Below, in pieces: positions 5,621 through 5,627 of a stretch of DNA of 5,627 nucleotides (position 1 is its first letter; each line of letters starts with the position of its first letter). The DNA is from Clostridiales bacterium (GTDB taxonomy: Bacteria; Bacillota; Clostridia; Peptostreptococcales; Natronincolaceae): assembly GCA_012800145.1 (NCBI GenBank), contig JAAZJW010000162.1, positions 1 through 5,627 on the forward strand, given 5' to 3'. Made by a program: the position numbers and the translations under genes. The notes under the pieces were generated by a model. That model was given only the letters and a program-made list of their open reading frames with translations. It had not been told where the DNA came from and did no database searches.

Positions 5621-5627
5621 ATGCATG
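5621..5627 (+). CDS. Possible start of the next gene (partial)
   Basis: ATG at 5621 lies one base after the response-regulator stop codon (5617-5619). It is preceded at about nine bases by GAGG within AAAGAGGAT (5605-5613), a fair ribosome site inside the end of the regulator gene. This tight spacing suggests a translationally coupled downstream gene. From the genetic setting, a histidine kinase partner is the likeliest product, but only two codons and one base are visible, so identity cannot be tested here. Confidence 0.4.

Overview
This window looks like chromosomal DNA from a low-GC Gram-positive bacterium, most likely an anaerobic member of the Bacillota (Clostridia-like). The evidence is AT-rich DNA, strong purine-rich Shine-Dalgarno sites in front of every gene (one nearly a full complement of the 16S rRNA 3' end), GTG starts, and a YesN-type AraC response regulator. 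I cannot name the species. The sequence shows no phage, transposase or CRISPR array.

Layout. Bases 1-412 hold no credible gene. They contain degenerate interspersed-repeat sequence (motifs of the type AGATCCTTCG...CTCAGGATGACA, in both orientations), a small hairpin, and a long terminator-like hairpin (193-240) closed by a TTCG tetraloop. Three minus-strand genes follow and are read from right to left: an amidohydrolase (2821-4167), an APC-superfamily amino-acid-type permease (1293-2678) and a metallo-beta-lactamase-fold hydrolase of the COG1237 type (413-1222). A 375-base divergent control region (4168-4542) separates them from a plus-strand response regulator with a receiver domain and an AraC-type DNA-binding domain (4543-5619). 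An ATG that overlaps the last base region of the window (5621) probably opens the next gene of the regulator operon, possibly its sensor kinase.

How the parts may work together (inference). The permease would import a small, probably amino-acid-like or amidated compound. The amidohydrolase would hydrolyse or isomerise it in the cytoplasm. The metallo-hydrolase would act on a product or by-product. The divergent two-component regulator would control the set. The control region carries a back-to-back promoter pair and a compact operator-like element: two tandem dyads of the form TAATCA-N5-TGAT, 16 bases apart, covering the -35 of the catabolic operon. The leader of the amidohydrolase transcript also has a strong ribosome binding site in front of a six-codon ORF whose stop overlaps the start of a 21-codon ORF. 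The substrate cannot be read from the sequence.

Two gene starts differ from the longest open frames: the permease probably starts at a GTG at 2678, and the amidohydrolase at an ATG at 4167.
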